NCBI RefSeq assembly: GCF_000400465.1
Contig: NW_008806280.1
Coordinates: forward strand, 1-64,000
Length of the DNA stretch: 64,000 nucleotides
DNA from: Wallemia ichthyophaga EXF-994
Taxonomy: Eukaryota; Basidiomycota; Wallemiomycetes; Wallemiales; Wallemiaceae
Direction of reading: 5' to 3'
Below, in pieces: positions 26,044-39,124 of the stretch. The position numbers and the translations under genes are program-made. Numbering within the stretch: the stretch's first letter is position 1; each line of letters begins with the position of its first letter. Below the pieces are notes generated by a model. That model had not been told where the DNA came from, ran no database searches, and was given only the letters and a program-made list of their open reading frames with translations.

Positions 26044-27138
26044 ATGCAGCAAAAGAATCCATTACGACACACGCTATTCGCAGTCAGCGCACTCATGGTC
26101 GCGCTAACCGCGAGTCCTGTGCGCCCACCTCTAGATATACAAGCGCATCGCGGAGGACGTGGGAGTACAGTGGAGAACACACTTCCCAGCTTCGCATATG
26201 GCGCCATCAGCGGAGCCAACACGCTCGAGCTAGATTTCGGAGTGACAAAGGATGGATATGGGGTGGTGTGGCATGACGAGTATGTGATGCCGTCGAAATG
26301 TCTCGATACAGCGCCTGTCGTTGAGGAAGATTCCATGTGGCCATACGTAGGGAAACACATTGCGAATCTCACTCTCGCACAGATCAAGACACTCGATTGC
26401 GGTAGTCTGCGTCAGAGCGACTTTCCAATACAGGAGACTTACCCTGGCACTAAACTGTCTACTCTAGACGAACTGTTTGAGTTTGTTGCGTGTTTTGATA
26501 AGTCGGGCGACATTCAATTTAACGTTGAAACAAAGATCAACGCTGCACGAACCAACTCCACAAGAGATCCCCTTACTTTTGTTGAGGTGCTCTTGGATAG
26601 CATCGATAAGCACCATCTAGGCACGCGCATCACCCACCAAAGCTTCGATTGGCGGGCTTTGCAGATATCGAAGCATCTCAGACCACATCTCAAGACTAGC
26701 GCACTGTATGACGTAACAACAGCAACAAACAATTCAGCGTGGCTGGGTGATGGGGATATTACAGGTATAGAAGATTACAACGGACTTCCCCCTGCCACTG
26801 CAGCTGCTTTGATAGCAAGGGAAATAGACTCAGATATGATATCACCTGCGGAAATAACCACCAACAGCTCATCGACGCTGTCCTCACCGGAGTATCACCC
26901 ATTCCTCACAGAGGAGGTCGTTCATGTGGCACACGACTTGGATATGCTCGTCAAGCCATGGACGGTGGATACACTCAATGTCGTAGACGAGATGTATGGC
27001 TGGGGCGTTGATGGGATTATAACCGACTGGCCACATCAACTTGTCAGATGGGCTGAGCTGAACAAACTCAACACTGCACGCAAGTTTGATCATCATGTTG
27101 TAAACCAGTGTCTCGCGGAACACAACCAGCTTGTATAA
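26044..27138 (+). CDS. Secreted glycerophosphodiester phosphodiesterase
   Basis: Intronless 364-residue GDPD-family enzyme that hydrolyses glycerophosphodiesters to glycerol-3-phosphate and an alcohol. The N-terminus (LFAVSALMVALTASP) is a likely signal peptide. The catalytic start is IQAHRGGRGSTVENTLPSF, with His35, Arg36 and Glu45, then LELDFGVTKDG with the metal-binding Glu/Asp, and WHDEYV. The C-terminal VKPWTVDT and GVDGIITDWP blocks close the TIM barrel. Several N-glycosylation sequons agree with secretion. A similar layout is seen in bacterial and fungal extracellular GDPDs for phosphate scavenging. The GDPD and MTG2 stops are 70 bp apart, convergent. Confidence 0.9.
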   Translation: MQQKNPLRHTLFAVSALMVALTASPVRPPLDIQAHRGGRGSTVENTLPSFAYGAISGANTLELDFGVTKDGYGVVWHDEYVMPSKCLDTAPVVEEDSMWPYVGKHIANLTLAQIKTLDCGSLRQSDFPIQETYPGTKLSTLDELFEFVACFDKSGDIQFNVETKINAARTNSTRDPLTFVEVLLDSIDKHHLGTRITHQSFDWRALQISKHLRPHLKTSALYDVTTATNNSAWLGDGDITGIEDYNGLPPATAAALIAREIDSDMISPAEITTNSSSTLSSPEYHPFLTEEVVHVAHDLDMLVKPWTVDTLNVVDEMYGWGVDGIITDWPHQLVRWAELNKLNTARKFDHHVVNQCLAEHNQLV

Positions 27139-27208
27139 GTATCTAATCTAGTTATTTTGCTATTGGGAATATCTATACTTTGAGTGTCGCTTTGTCACTG
27201 TTGTCACT

Positions 27209-28616
27209 CTAACTCACCTCCTCCACTTGCCTCCGTCTCACTCTCTCGCCAAGTGTCCGTTTGAGCTTATCCAAATTAACCTCATGTTTCGCTGAAATAG
27301 GTATGATGGTAGTAGACGGATCGAGAGTGCCGCCCTCGATTAAACACTGCACACCATCTGTAAACTGCGAGAGACGGTGTTTGGCTTGTGCATTCTGCTG
27401 CTCATCACCACCCAGTAAATCAGCCTTGTTTGCGACAATCACCGTCCCAGCCCTGGCCAGACCGCTTTTGTACTCGTTCAGTTCGTGTATCAGGGTGTGC
27501 AAGTGTGTGAGGGGGTGAAGTGAGGAAAGATCGACAACAAACACGAGCACGAGAGCGCGCTCGACACTGCGCAGGAAAGTGTGTCCGAGGCCCTTGTTGA
27601 GCGCCGCATCAGCAATCAGGCCGGGGTTATCGAGGATAGTGAATCTGTGCGAGGGTGTGAGTGCATCTTTAGCGCCCTCACCTTCACCCTCACCGTCAGC
27701 ACCGACGACACCAATCTCAGGCTTGAGCGTCGTGAAGGCGTAGTTGGCGACTTTGGTCTTGGAGCTGGTGATAGCAGCGAGGATGCTGCTCTTGCCTGCA
27801 TTCGGCAGTCCCACCAGTCCGACATGAGCGAGAAGCTTCATTTCGAGACTCAGCTTGACATGTCCACCCGGCTGGCCTTTGCGGGCGAACTTGGGTGACC
27901 TGTGTTGATGGGTGACGAAAGCGGGGTTGCCGACACCGCCGAGACCACCTGAGACGATGAGATGAGGGGACTTATCATCGGATATATCCACTTCGAGTGC
28001 GTGCTCCTGCTCGTGCTGTGGGTTATAGCGTTTCAGCTGCAGATTTTCACTCCTACGCAATTCTTTGTCGGCGTCGAGGAAGAGAGGGTGGGTGGAATTA
28101 GCCTCCTCCATGCCTGGATAGTGTAGCCAAGCCCTGTCTCTACGCAATTGCGTGAGTGTGTCTTCGTCTTGGCTGCAGTTCCTGTCTTCGCGCGGCGGAG
28201 GCGCACACCGCCACAGCTCGCGGATAACGGTGCCTGGGGGGATATCGATGACTGTATCAGCCCCACGCTTGCCTAAACGGCCATCCCCGCTGCCTGATGC
28301 GCCGTTGGCAGCGCGGATCTTGGATGGGATCGTGTGGAGGCTGTTCAGTTTGGCGTTGGGGGAGAAAGTCACAGAGCCACCAGAACCACCTGAGCCACCG
28401 CTGTTGAGTGCGTTCAGCAGACACTCTCCACACCATCCAAACCACTCACGTCGGCGGCCCTAATCCCGTAGGCGTCTTGGTGAAGGCAACAGCGCCGTTG
28501 CCGCCAGCGCCCGCCTTAACGTCGACGACGTGGAAATCTTGGAATCTTTTATGACGTCGCTTGCCATCGACTCGCAGTCTTATCGCAGCTTCGTTGAGCG
28601 TCTTGCGTAGCGTCAT
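27209..28616 (-). CDS. MTG2: Obg-family GTPase Mtg2 (mitochondrial ribosome biogenesis)
   Basis: Predicted 452-residue GTPase of the Obg/CgtA family; Mtg2 acts in assembly of the large mitochondrial ribosomal subunit. Exons 28616-28450 and 28400-27209. The Obg domain has VDVKAGAGGNGAVAF, and across the junction GLGPPTGGSGGSGGSV, both typical glycine-rich Obg loops. G motifs are GLPNAGKSS (G1), a downstream TT for G2, DNPGL (G3) and NKADLL (G4), with ISAK as G5. The N-terminus is short and basic rather than a clear presequence, so targeting is inferred from the family. The donor-like GTGAGT that overlaps the stop codon could mark an extra 3' exon; the simple reading is used. Start codons of this gene and ATG7 are 28 bp apart. 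Confidence 0.9.
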
Positions 28617-28644
28617 CGGCGATCGTTGCAAGTGAACGTTGAAG
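28617..28644. promoter_or_regulatory. 28-bp gap between divergent start codons (MTG2 / ATG7)
   Basis: The two ATGs face away from each other with 28 bp between them. There is no room for two separate core promoters, so 5' leaders are likely to overlap. Confidence 0.6.
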
Positions 28645-30645
28645 ATGAAGGAAACAAATAAAAATAAAATCCAGCAATTCTCACCAATCAGATTGCAGAT
28701 CTACAAAGAATTCTGGCACGCACTTTCTTCTTTCAAGCTCAACACCCAGCGGCTGGATGACGCACCGATACCAGTCCACGCAGGTTTCAACGCAGGCAGG
28801 GCGATCATCGATAACAACACCGGCGACGTCATTGATACCCCGGCATCCCTCCTCCTCGACGGTCTTGGCGGTGTCGACGGCGTCCCTCTCAGCTACGCGG
28901 CGCACGGCCACGTCCACAACATGAACACCATCGAGGATTTCAAGCGCTGCGATAAGACAGCTCTCTTCAACTCCACCCTTGACTCCATCAAGCTGGCCAA
29001 ATCCGTTGACGATTTGATCCGCTTCCTCCTCATCTCCTTCTCAGACATGAAAAAATTCACTTTTCACTACCTCGCAGCGACCCCTGCGGTGATTGATGGG
29101 GGTGCACCGTGGCTGGGGAGCATGGCTGGGTGCGATGCTGCTCTGGCACGCGAAATACAGAGTGTCCAGCCGGCAGGACAGTGGTGTTGGATTGTTCGCA
29201 GGGCAGATGACGGTGTGCTGAGTGGTGCATCTGTTGATGAGTGGGAGGTGTTCCATCGCGACACTCACTCACAGTCACACACTCACAACCACACTCCCAC
29301 CATCGCCTTCATCGACCCCTCCTCAGGCCACGCGCCCGGATGGCCACTGCGCAATCTCCTCTACTACATCTGCACACGCTTCGGTGCGCGCAAAGTTGAC
29401 GTCTTTGCCAGCAGAAACACACATTCTCTCTACGGCACGCTGACCACCGATGCACGCGCGTACGAGCAAGTAAGTGGGGTGGGATGGGAGAAAAACAGCT
29501 CCACGCATAAGATATCTCCACAGACAATCGACCTGAGTGCCTCACTCGATCCAACCAAACTCGCCGACCAGGCGGTAGAACTTAATCTCAAGTTGATGAA
29601 ATGGCGCATACTCCCCTCGCTCGATCTGGACGTGATCGGTGGGCAGCGCTGTTTGCTGCTGGGGGCGGGTACGCTTGGATGTTATGTCGCACGCGGGTTG
29701 ATGGCGTGGGGTGTGAGACACATCACCTTGGTTGACAGCGGCACAGTCAGCTATAGCAACCCTGTCAGGCAGCCGCTGTTCGAATTCGAGGACTGCGCAG
29801 AGGGCGGGAAGCCCAAGGCGGAGTGTGCGGCGGAGCGCTTACGTAGGATTTACCCAGGCGTACAGGCATGCGGTGTGCAGTTGAGCATTCCTATGCCAGG
29901 TCACCCCTTCCCAACCTCCAGCAAGGCGCGTGTGGAGAGCGAGGTTCACCGCCTTGATGCGCTCATCGATCAGCATGACTCCATATTTCTCCTCACTGAC
30001 TCCCGCGAGAGCAGATGGCTGCCAACTCTGTTAGGCAAGGCGCGCAACAAGGTGGGTTGGAATTGGAGCGTAGTTTGGAAAACACCCTAACACGCACCAC
30101 AGACGGTCATAAACGCCGCACTGGGATTCGACAGCTATCTCGTAATGCGTCATGGCACACCGGTCAACAAACTCGGTTGCTACTACTGTAACGATATAGT
30201 CGCACCAACAGACTCACTAAGTGATCGGACACTAGACCAGATGTGCACGGTCACCAGACCGGGTGTGGCGCCTATAGCTGCTGCTACTGCCGTCGAGATG
30301 CTGACATCACTCCTGCAACATCCACAGCAGAAGCATGTGGGGAGTACTCGTGCTGGTGGTGATCATGTGCACACCGATGAATCACTCCTCGGCGTTACTC
30401 CTCATCAAATTCGCGGCCAGCTCGGTCGGTTTGATAACGTGCAAATCACTGGCATGGCTTTCGACCGCTGCACGGCCTGCTCGGATGTCATCCAGGATGC
30501 ATACCACACCCAAGGGATGGAGATGATCAGCAGGGCTATCAACGATAGTGACTACCTCGTCAATATCAGTGGTCTGTCAGATTTATATAAAGCTTCAGAA
30601 GATGCAATCAAGGATATAACAATAGAGAGTGAGGATGAGTTTTGA
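28645..30645 (+). CDS. ATG7: Autophagy E1-like enzyme Atg7
   Basis: Predicted 649-residue E1-like enzyme that activates Atg12 and Atg8. Exons 28645-30051 and 30103-30645. Recognisable parts: FWHALSSFKLNT at the N-terminus, FIDPSSGHAPGWPLRNLL, KLADQAVELNLKLMKWR, CLLLGAGTLGCYVARGL (nucleotide-binding loop), YSNPVRQPLFEFEDC, and MCTVTRPGVAPIAAATAVE with the catalytic Cys at about 517. A perfect GTAAGT at 29470 followed by CAG at 29521 looks like a 54-nt in-frame intron. The residues it encodes (GVGWEKNSSTHKISPQ) match the conserved linker of the family, so I keep it as coding. The C-terminus is acidic. The ESS1 stop is 15 bp away, convergent. Confidence 0.96.
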
Positions 30646-30660
30646 TCAATCCACCCAAAA

Positions 30661-31231
30661 TCACTCCAATCTTAATATCAAGTGGACACCAGAATCAGTA
30701 TCGATGATGTCAGATAACTGTAAGACACCAATGTTAAACGAGGCATCTTCGAATGGTTTCTGCATCTGACCACGGCTGAATCTACCCAAGTCACCGCCTT
30801 TAGCGTGAGAGGAGCAGTCAGAGTGTTCGTGTGCGAGTTTCGAGAAGACGGCGGCGAGTTCATGAGCGTGGTACTGCGAGAGGGTTGATTGCAGCTCTCT
30901 CAGCTGAGCGAGGGCTTCTTCCTTTGAGCGAGTAATGTTAGCCTGTGGGTGGTGTTAGCGTGCGTGCTGCTGATACTTCCTACACTCTCACCTCCTTCCA
31001 GCTCGAAGGCCTTCTTGACTTGTTGTGCTTGATGAGAAGGTGCGACGCGCGTACTTTTTGTGGCGCTTCACCTGCGCCACCCGCACCACCCGCCAACAAC
31101 TCATATCCAGCCAGCGACTTGATTTCTTCCTGAGTTAGATTCCCCGGTGCCTCCCAGACGCTCTCCCTCGTCTCCGAATTAAAGAAATATGGCTGCTGGC
31201 GTGAGTTTGAGAATTTAATCGTCCACGTCAT
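30661..31231 (-). CDS. ESS1: Peptidyl-prolyl isomerase Ess1/Pin1
   Basis: Predicted 173-residue parvulin specific for phospho-Ser/Thr-Pro bonds, acting for example on the RNA polymerase II CTD. Exons 31231-30992 and 30942-30661. The N-terminal WW domain (about residues 3-31) reads from WTIKFSNSRQQPYFF to SVWEAP. A Gly/Ala-rich linker follows, then the PPIase domain: RASHLLIKHNKSRRPSSWKE with the phosphate-binding basic cluster, KLAHEHSDCSSHAKGGDLG, and FSRGQMQKPFEDASF. The end is IIDTDSGVHLILRLE, the usual family C-terminus. Confidence 0.96.
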
Positions 31232-31321
31232 TTTGCAATGATGTCACGAGCCAAGGCAACTAGGCAACATTTGTTTCATTTAGGATAAAAAATTAAATTA
31301 TTACAAATTTCACTTATTCTC

Positions 31322-32713
31322 TTAGGACGTCATGTAAGTTGAGGCTTCAAGAGTCTCTGGGAGCTCTGGAATTGCAACCTCGAATCTGGACTGGATTGCT
31401 TTGAGTACATTGTCATCGTCCTCAGTAGAAACGAAAGTGATTGCTAGACCCTTTGTACCGAATCTACCTGCTCTACCTACTCTGTGAAGGTATGAGTCGG
31501 CATCTGTTGGTGTATCGTAGTTGACGACAATGTTTACTCTCTCAACATCGATACCTCTACCAAAGATATCAGTTGCAACCAAGATTCTAGACTCAAACTG
31601 CTTGAATTTGGTGTACCTCGCAATTCTCTCGTCTTGGCTCATTCTAGAGTGTATGCAAATTGATGGGAAGTTGCACTCTCTAAGTAATTTGTCTAGTTCG
31701 TTAGCTCTGAGTGTTGATTTAACAAAGATGACGACTTGGTTGAAGTCGAGGCTATCGAGGAGATCGTTCAGCTTGCGATTCTTTGTTGATTCAGATAACT
31801 TCACATAGTGCTGTTGTAAGCCGTGCAATGTAAGTTTAGTTTCATCGTCGACGTAGATTTCCAGTGGAGATTGCATGAATTTTTTGCAGACTGGTCTAAT
31901 TTCTTTCGAGAGGGTGGCACTAAACATCATGACCTGCTTGTGATGTGGTGTAGCTTTGAATATTTCCTGTACATCCCTTCTCATATCCAATTGATCGAGC
32001 ATTTTATCACACTCATCGAGAACAAAGTGTTTTATAGCCTTACCATTCAAGCTACCATCTCTAACTAAAGCGTTAATTCTACCAGGTGTACCAACGATAA
32101 CATGAGGACATTTTTCCTTGTTTTTGAGTATTTCTTGATCGGCTGCGACTGGAGTACCACCAAAGAAGACGGAGGTTCTGACGTTTGGCACGTACTTTGA
32201 GAATCTGCCGTACTCATTTTTGATTTGATAAGCGAGTTCTCTAGTGTGGCAGAGGACGATGACAGAGACTTCACCGTCAACTGGCTCCAATTGCTGCAAA
32301 GACGCCAAAACGAAGACAGCAGTCTTACCCATACCAGATTTTGCCTGGCATACAACATCCATACCGAGAATAGCCTGTGGAATACACTCTTGTTGAACTG
32401 GTTGTTGTGGCTGTGAGTTGAGTGGTTGCGTGACTTGACCAACTAACCTTCTGAAGGATGCTCAAAACCCAAATCTGAGATTGCTCGCAGCAATTCAGGC
32501 TTTAAGAGGAAATCTCTGAATCCAGTGGAGTGTATGCCAACGTAAGAGCCCTTCTTATCCTTTCCTTCTTCTGTAGGCTGCGCGGGTTGCTGCTCCTGCT
32601 GCTGCTGTGGTGCGACTTCCTCCTCCTCGTAATCAATAAGGTCTTCGTTATCAGCCCTGGAAAACGCGTATTAATATTCTCATTGCCCTATTTAACACCA
32701 ATTTATCTCACAT
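31322..32713 (-). CDS. SUB2: DECD-box RNA helicase Sub2/UAP56, start codon split by intron
   Basis: Predicted 428-residue helicase for spliceosome assembly and TREX mRNA export. Exons 32713-32712 (AT only), 32656-32448 and 32397-31322. Downstream frame gives [14 protein letters not shown], then [56 protein letters not shown] and [10 protein letters not shown], full identity with the UAP56 subgroup. The start is unusual: AAAAAAT sits directly before GTGAGA, and splicing to the AG at 32657 joins AT to G to make ATG. No alternative in-frame ATG exists upstream of the acidic N-terminus. The unspliced message would read ATG TGA, a one-codon ORF. A short uORF (ATG at about 32761) lies upstream. Confidence is near certain for the body, lower for the first exon. 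Confidence 0.93.
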
Positions 32714-32829
32714 TTTTTATTCACTCTGGGTGTATTCAACTAACACTCGATTCGGCGCATAGAAATTGAAAAATTATCTGAAAAGCGTGATTTATATTGA
32801 GTTTTTATATTTTCTTTTATTTTCTTATC

Positions 32830-33987
32830 TCACTTTCTAAGGCTGTCGTAATTCCTAACAAACCAATCCACGCTCTCCTCCAAAGCCTTTTCAAATGGGG
32901 TGAATTGAAAGTTACCGATGCACCTCATCAGCTTGTCGTTAGACGCAGGCTTCCTATACTGTCCATCTGGTTTGCTGGTGTCAAGGACATACTCTCCTTG
33001 GAATCCAACAGCCTTAACGACAGCATCAGCCACCTCTTTTATACTCACCTCCTCATTCTCCCCTACAGAGAGAATGACAGGTTCGATAGAATGATACTCG
33101 CGCAGCTGCCATATGAATAGCCTAGCGAGATCCAACGAGTAGATAAACTGCCGTAACGGCTTACCCGAACCCATCACCACGAATGGCTTCTTCTCCTTGT
33201 TTGCGAGGTAGCACTTGTGTATCAGGGCGGGTATAACGTGCGCGTATTCCAAGCTGTAGTTGTCATTAGGACCAAAGATATTCGTTGGAATTGCCGATGT
33301 GAACTGATTACCGAACTGGTCGTTGTACGCGTGGTTCTGTACATCTATCATACGCTTACCATATGCATAACCAAAGTTAGATGAATGTGGTGGTCCTAGG
33401 TGCACGCTCTCCTCGCGCAGCGGATAGGATACTTGGTCAGGGAAGACGCAAGTGGACAGGCAAGATATAAGTTTGTGTACCTGTGAAGGCTATGTTGAGA
33501 CTTGTAGTTGTATATGTGCTGCAAGCCACCCACCTTAAATTCATGGCTCAAGTGGAGGACATTGTCGTTAATGAGCATGTTCTCGCGCAGGAAGTCTAAC
33601 TGTGAGCGTGCGTAAGTGTGATTTACACCGCCCCATACAATATCGTACCTTGTATTTCATGTTGGCGAACAGTCCACCGACTTTCGCAGCGAGGTGTATG
33701 ACGTGCGTCGGGGAGTATTTAGCGAATACCGCACGCGCTTCTGCGTAGTTGCTAAGTGTTCATCACGTGCGCCGTAAGCACTGTTCAGGTCATTCAACCC
33801 ACACTCACCGCAGATCGCCATCAGTCGATTTGAGGAAGACCCAGGATTCGTTCGGCTGTCTCCCAAATCTACTTCCAATAGCCTCCTCATTGATCACTTT
33901 GTTTATTGCACTCCCAACTAATCCTGTTCCACCCGTAACGAGTACGACAGATGTGTTCTCTTGGCCGCTGCTACTGCTGTTGGTCAT
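32830..33987 (-). CDS. GDP-L-fucose synthase (GMER/WcaG type)
   Basis: Predicted 332-residue NADPH-dependent epimerase-reductase converting GDP-4-keto-6-deoxymannose to GDP-L-fucose. Exons 33987-33809, 33751-33649, 33599-33534 and 33480-32830. Landmarks: [15 protein letters not shown] (cofactor loop), [18 protein letters not shown] across exon 2, [30 protein letters not shown] (Tyr-x3-Lys catalytic pair), [12 protein letters not shown] and [15 protein letters not shown], typical of GMER. The acceptor at 33752 was chosen because the later CAG gives a stop. Its partner GDP-mannose 4,6-dehydratase is not in the window. GDP-fucose synthesis is patchy in fungi, so this is of interest for wall or secreted glycans. 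Confidence 0.92.
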
Positions 33988-34059
33988 TTCGGTCTAAGGA
34001 ATAAGGAATAAATATTCATCGTGCTTATAATCATATTTATTACGTTGATTGATTACGTT

Positions 34060-35841
34060 TTACAAAAATCCTGCTTCTGGTATGGACCCTTTCACCGCTT
34101 CGAAATTGTTCAGCGCTTGCTCCAAGTTCCAATTATTCGATTGAAGGCACTCTATAGAAAAGTCGTAATTGAGACGCGTCCTCACTGCCAGCTCACAAAC
34201 AATACCATGTTGCTCTTTGGAAATGTGGTCTGGTGGGTTTTTCGGCAGCTTGAGTAGTATCCCTTTACTTCCCTCCACCGTGTCGATTGTGCTGCCCTCC
34301 CTCCACGCTTCAGATTTGGATAGTGCGCGTAGTGTGAGGCTGTCCGAAACCACCGCACACGGCCATCCACTCTCGGCGGCGAGCGTTGATACCGAAGAAG
34401 GAGCAAGAATAAAAGTACGGTCAAATGACCTGAACCCCTTATTGCCATTCTCTATAAACTCACCATGCACCGAACAGAATATTACAGCTGTTGAAGGTAT
34501 CACTCCAGGCATGGTCCAGCAATCAAAAACGAAATTGTTGATATCGCTGATATTATGCGTTGTGCGTGGCAGTAGTTTTTGAGCTTCAATTATCATCTTA
34601 TTTCCAACCGACAACTTCTGGTTCCTCGTTTCGTTGTTGTAGATCTTGGAACAATTTCTAGATGTCGCTGTTGGTTTATTGTCAATGTAAGGCTTCCACA
34701 TTATTTTTGGTTTGCCGTCGTATAAATTTTGCCTTCTTGCGCGTGGAGGGGTGTTGGTGTTGACGGAGATACTGAATGTGGCTGTATCAGTGTAGGCAGG
34801 GAGTAAAGCACCTCTGTCATTATCAAAGAGACTAAAAAATCTAGTAAGAAATTCGGCAACCAATGGACCAACTTCAGCGTTATCTCTACCGAAACTACCG
34901 AGAATGGCAACAGGGAATTGAGATGGCAGGGATTTAGTTGCATCTGATTGAATGCGTTGTTTCTTTGGATCCAATTTGACACCATCACCCAAATCAAATG
35001 TTACGGAACGTTGAACAGGTTTCATATCGAGGAGTTCCAATGTAGGGAACTTCTTTATGACTCTCGCTCTCCACGTATCACCAAAGCGGGAAATGGGATT
35101 ATTTGATAGAATGAGTTCTTTGAGGTTGCGTAGTCTGCGTGAGGAGCATAAAGCGTATAGGTCTTCTACGTGTCTGAAATCGTTATCGCTGAGGCTCAAG
35201 TTTTCGAGATTTGGGATGAATTCTGGGAGAGATTTGTAAGAATGTAAATTGCGCAAGTGATTCGAGGCCAGTGAGATAGTCTTGACATCAGGGAAGAGCT
35301 CAGCAATGAGTTTAAAGAGGGAGGGACCTGCGAGTGATTTCTGTTTGGAATAACCGGGTGGAATGAAATTTGCAGATTTAAGGATATCGTCGTCGCCCAT
35401 TTTCTGGTTATTAGAGTTAGATAGGTGAAAAAACGCGTAAAACGGCCGACAAACCTCCAAATTTAGAAAATTGAGATTAGAATCGAAGCGAGTGTTTAAG
35501 AAGCGAGTCAATGCGTCGATAACGTTTCTGTCCGACGTGGGTTTTGTCGGAGGGTTATTGAGAGACACCTTCTTAGGGCGTGTGGGGGTGTTCGGACGTG
35601 AAGGAGCGCCACTCAGGCGAGATGAAGTAGATGGGCGTGCGAGAGGATTAGATTTGTTACGTATTTGAGATCTTCTTGATGAGGAATCAGCGTCTGACAT
35701 GGAAGAATCCTCATTTGTGGAACCAACGCCTCTACCGCGTTTACCCTTGTGCTTTAATAAACCGGCAGATTTTAGGAGATTGTTTCCGACGCCGGGAGCA
35801 TTTGAATTTGAATTTGAATTTTCAACACGATCGGCATACAT
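34060..35841 (-). CDS. MEX67: mRNA export receptor Mex67/NXF1
   Basis: Predicted 576-residue general mRNA export receptor. Exons 35841-35455 and 35403-34060. The basic, Ser/Pro-rich N-terminus (SRRSQIRNKSNPLARPSTSS) is followed by an LRR domain (ISLASNHLRNL, LENLSLSDNDF, LKELILSNNPIS) and an NTF2-like domain (PSQFPVAILGSFG, VHGEF, RTFILAPSS). The C-terminal UBA-like TAP-C domain is TRLNYDFSIECLQSNNWNLE, ending NNFEAVKGSIPEAGFL. The 51-nt intron is stop-free and in frame, but has a CTAAC branch and a T-rich tract and splits RNL-type sequence cleanly. The ATG at 35841 is used; the longer upstream frame overlaps PRP43 and is rejected. Its partner Mtr2/p15 is not in the window. Confidence 0.92.
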   Translation of the reverse strand: MYADRVENSNSNSNAPGVGNNLLKSAGLLKHKGKRGRGVGSTNEDSSMSDADSSSRRSQIRNKSNPLARPSTSSRLSGAPSRPNTPTRPKKVSLNNPPTKPTSDRNVIDALTRFLNTRFDSNLNFLNLEVCRPFYAFFHLSNSNNQKMGDDDILKSANFIPPGYSKQKSLAGPSLFKLIAELFPDVKTISLASNHLRNLHSYKSLPEFIPNLENLSLSDNDFRHVEDLYALCSSRRLRNLKELILSNNPISRFGDTWRARVIKKFPTLELLDMKPVQRSVTFDLGDGVKLDPKKQRIQSDATKSLPSQFPVAILGSFGRDNAEVGPLVAEFLTRFFSLFDNDRGALLPAYTDTATFSISVNTNTPPRARRQNLYDGKPKIMWKPYIDNKPTATSRNCSKIYNNETRNQKLSVGNKMIIEAQKLLPRTTHNISDINNFVFDCWTMPGVIPSTAVIFCSVHGEFIENGNKGFRSFDRTFILAPSSVSTLAAESGWPCAVVSDSLTLRALSKSEAWREGSTIDTVEGSKGILLKLPKNPPDHISKEQHGIVCELAVRTRLNYDFSIECLQSNNWNLEQALNNFEAVKGSIPEAGFL

Positions 35842-35905
35842 GGTGGTGGATTGGGGGCAACAAGCACCTTGATTAGAAACGACCAACTTTAAATTAAAAT
35901 TAAAA
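35842..35905. promoter_or_regulatory. Shared divergent promoter MEX67 / PRP43
   Basis: Sixty-four bp separate the start codons. The plus side is very AT-rich just before the PRP43 ATG (AAATTAAAATTAAAA). No classical TATA box position can be assigned with confidence. Confidence 0.55.
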
Positions 35906-38138
<2,233 letters not shown>

Positions 38139-38267
38139 GAGGGTGTGTGATGAGTGAGGAATAGGATTTGTATATGCAGTTATGCAGCTATACAGCTATA
38201 ATATAATCTATTTATCGTTGTTTTACCAATTTACACTTTATATTTTACCAAACTATCATGTCACCAC

Positions 38268-38933
38268 CTAGAAATCCAAACCCTTGTCGAGATCCTTGCG
38301 AATATGATCGAGCATCCCTGGTGCCATCAGGGGTTTCCCTGTACCATCGTTGAGATACCTGTAGGGCATATCGACTGACTCCTGCGGGGTAAAGACGATA
38401 GTAGGGTCGTCAACGAAATCCATCTTCTCCATAGGAATATTATCCACAACGACGCGCTTGGTAGTACCTAGAGCTGTATCGGTGGACATCTGGCGAGGAC
38501 CAAGGTGTCTACCCGGGAAACCAAATTTGCGAAGTTCCTTGGTACGATCGCGTGGAGGATCGTCACCGAGAATACCACCGAAGAGGAAATGGGAGAAGGT
38601 TTCCAAATCCTGTGGTTGGATGGGCTGCTCAGCTTTAGGGTCGAGAAGACAGACTTTCTCATGAGGGATGCCCTCGCGCGTGATTATATCCATAATGCCC
38701 TCCTTGTAGCACTCCGTGGTTGCCGCTTTGCCTTGGGATGGCGCCAGTGCCTGGTTGAGACTGTCGTAGGATGTCGACGATAGGTTCGTGTATATCACAC
38801 GGGCATTCTCACCCGCATGCGTAGACGCTGCCATATTGCGATACTCTCTTAAACTCCATTCCGGTATCTTGTAGCCTTCTGGCTCTTCTTCTTCGACGTG
38901 CTCAATTACGTAGGTTGGGTACGCGGCTGGCAT
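38268..38933 (-). CDS. SFM1: SPOUT protein arginine methyltransferase Sfm1-like
   Basis: Intronless 221-residue protein of the fungal/metazoan DUF431 family; yeast Sfm1 methylates an arginine of ribosomal protein Rps3. It shows the family start (TYVIEHVEEEEPEGYKIPEW), an inner VCLLDPKAEQPI block, and the SPOUT knot region FSHFLFGGILGDDPPRDRT, followed by RHLGPRQMSTDTA. Length matches yeast Sfm1. The start is the ATG at 38933; a longer GTG-started frame is ignored. Confidence 0.9.
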   Translation of the reverse strand: MPAAYPTYVIEHVEEEEPEGYKIPEWSLREYRNMAASTHAGENARVIYTNLSSTSYDSLNQALAPSQGKAATTECYKEGIMDIITREGIPHEKVCLLDPKAEQPIQPQDLETFSHFLFGGILGDDPPRDRTKELRKFGFPGRHLGPRQMSTDTALGTTKRVVVDNIPMEKMDFVDDPTIVFTPQESVDMPYRYLNDGTGKPLMAPGMLDHIRKDLDKGLDF

Positions 38934-39124
38934 GGCTGTGGTGGTGGTGGTATGAAGAAGGTGCGGCGAGTTGTTGGCGCTGGCAGCACTCAACACTCAA
39001 CACTAAGCACTCACCCACTCACCCACTTAAGATTCTTATATTTACTAGGAATATTTAAATATTACTTTGACATGATATCATGCTTGCGAAAATCTGCATA
39101 CTTTACAAACACTACACATTCCCT

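Noticed and set aside
29470-29523. 54-nt intron in ATG7 with GTAAGT...CAG
   Set aside because: The stretch encodes GVGWEKNSSTHKISPQ, which aligns with the conserved Atg7 linker, so it is exon.
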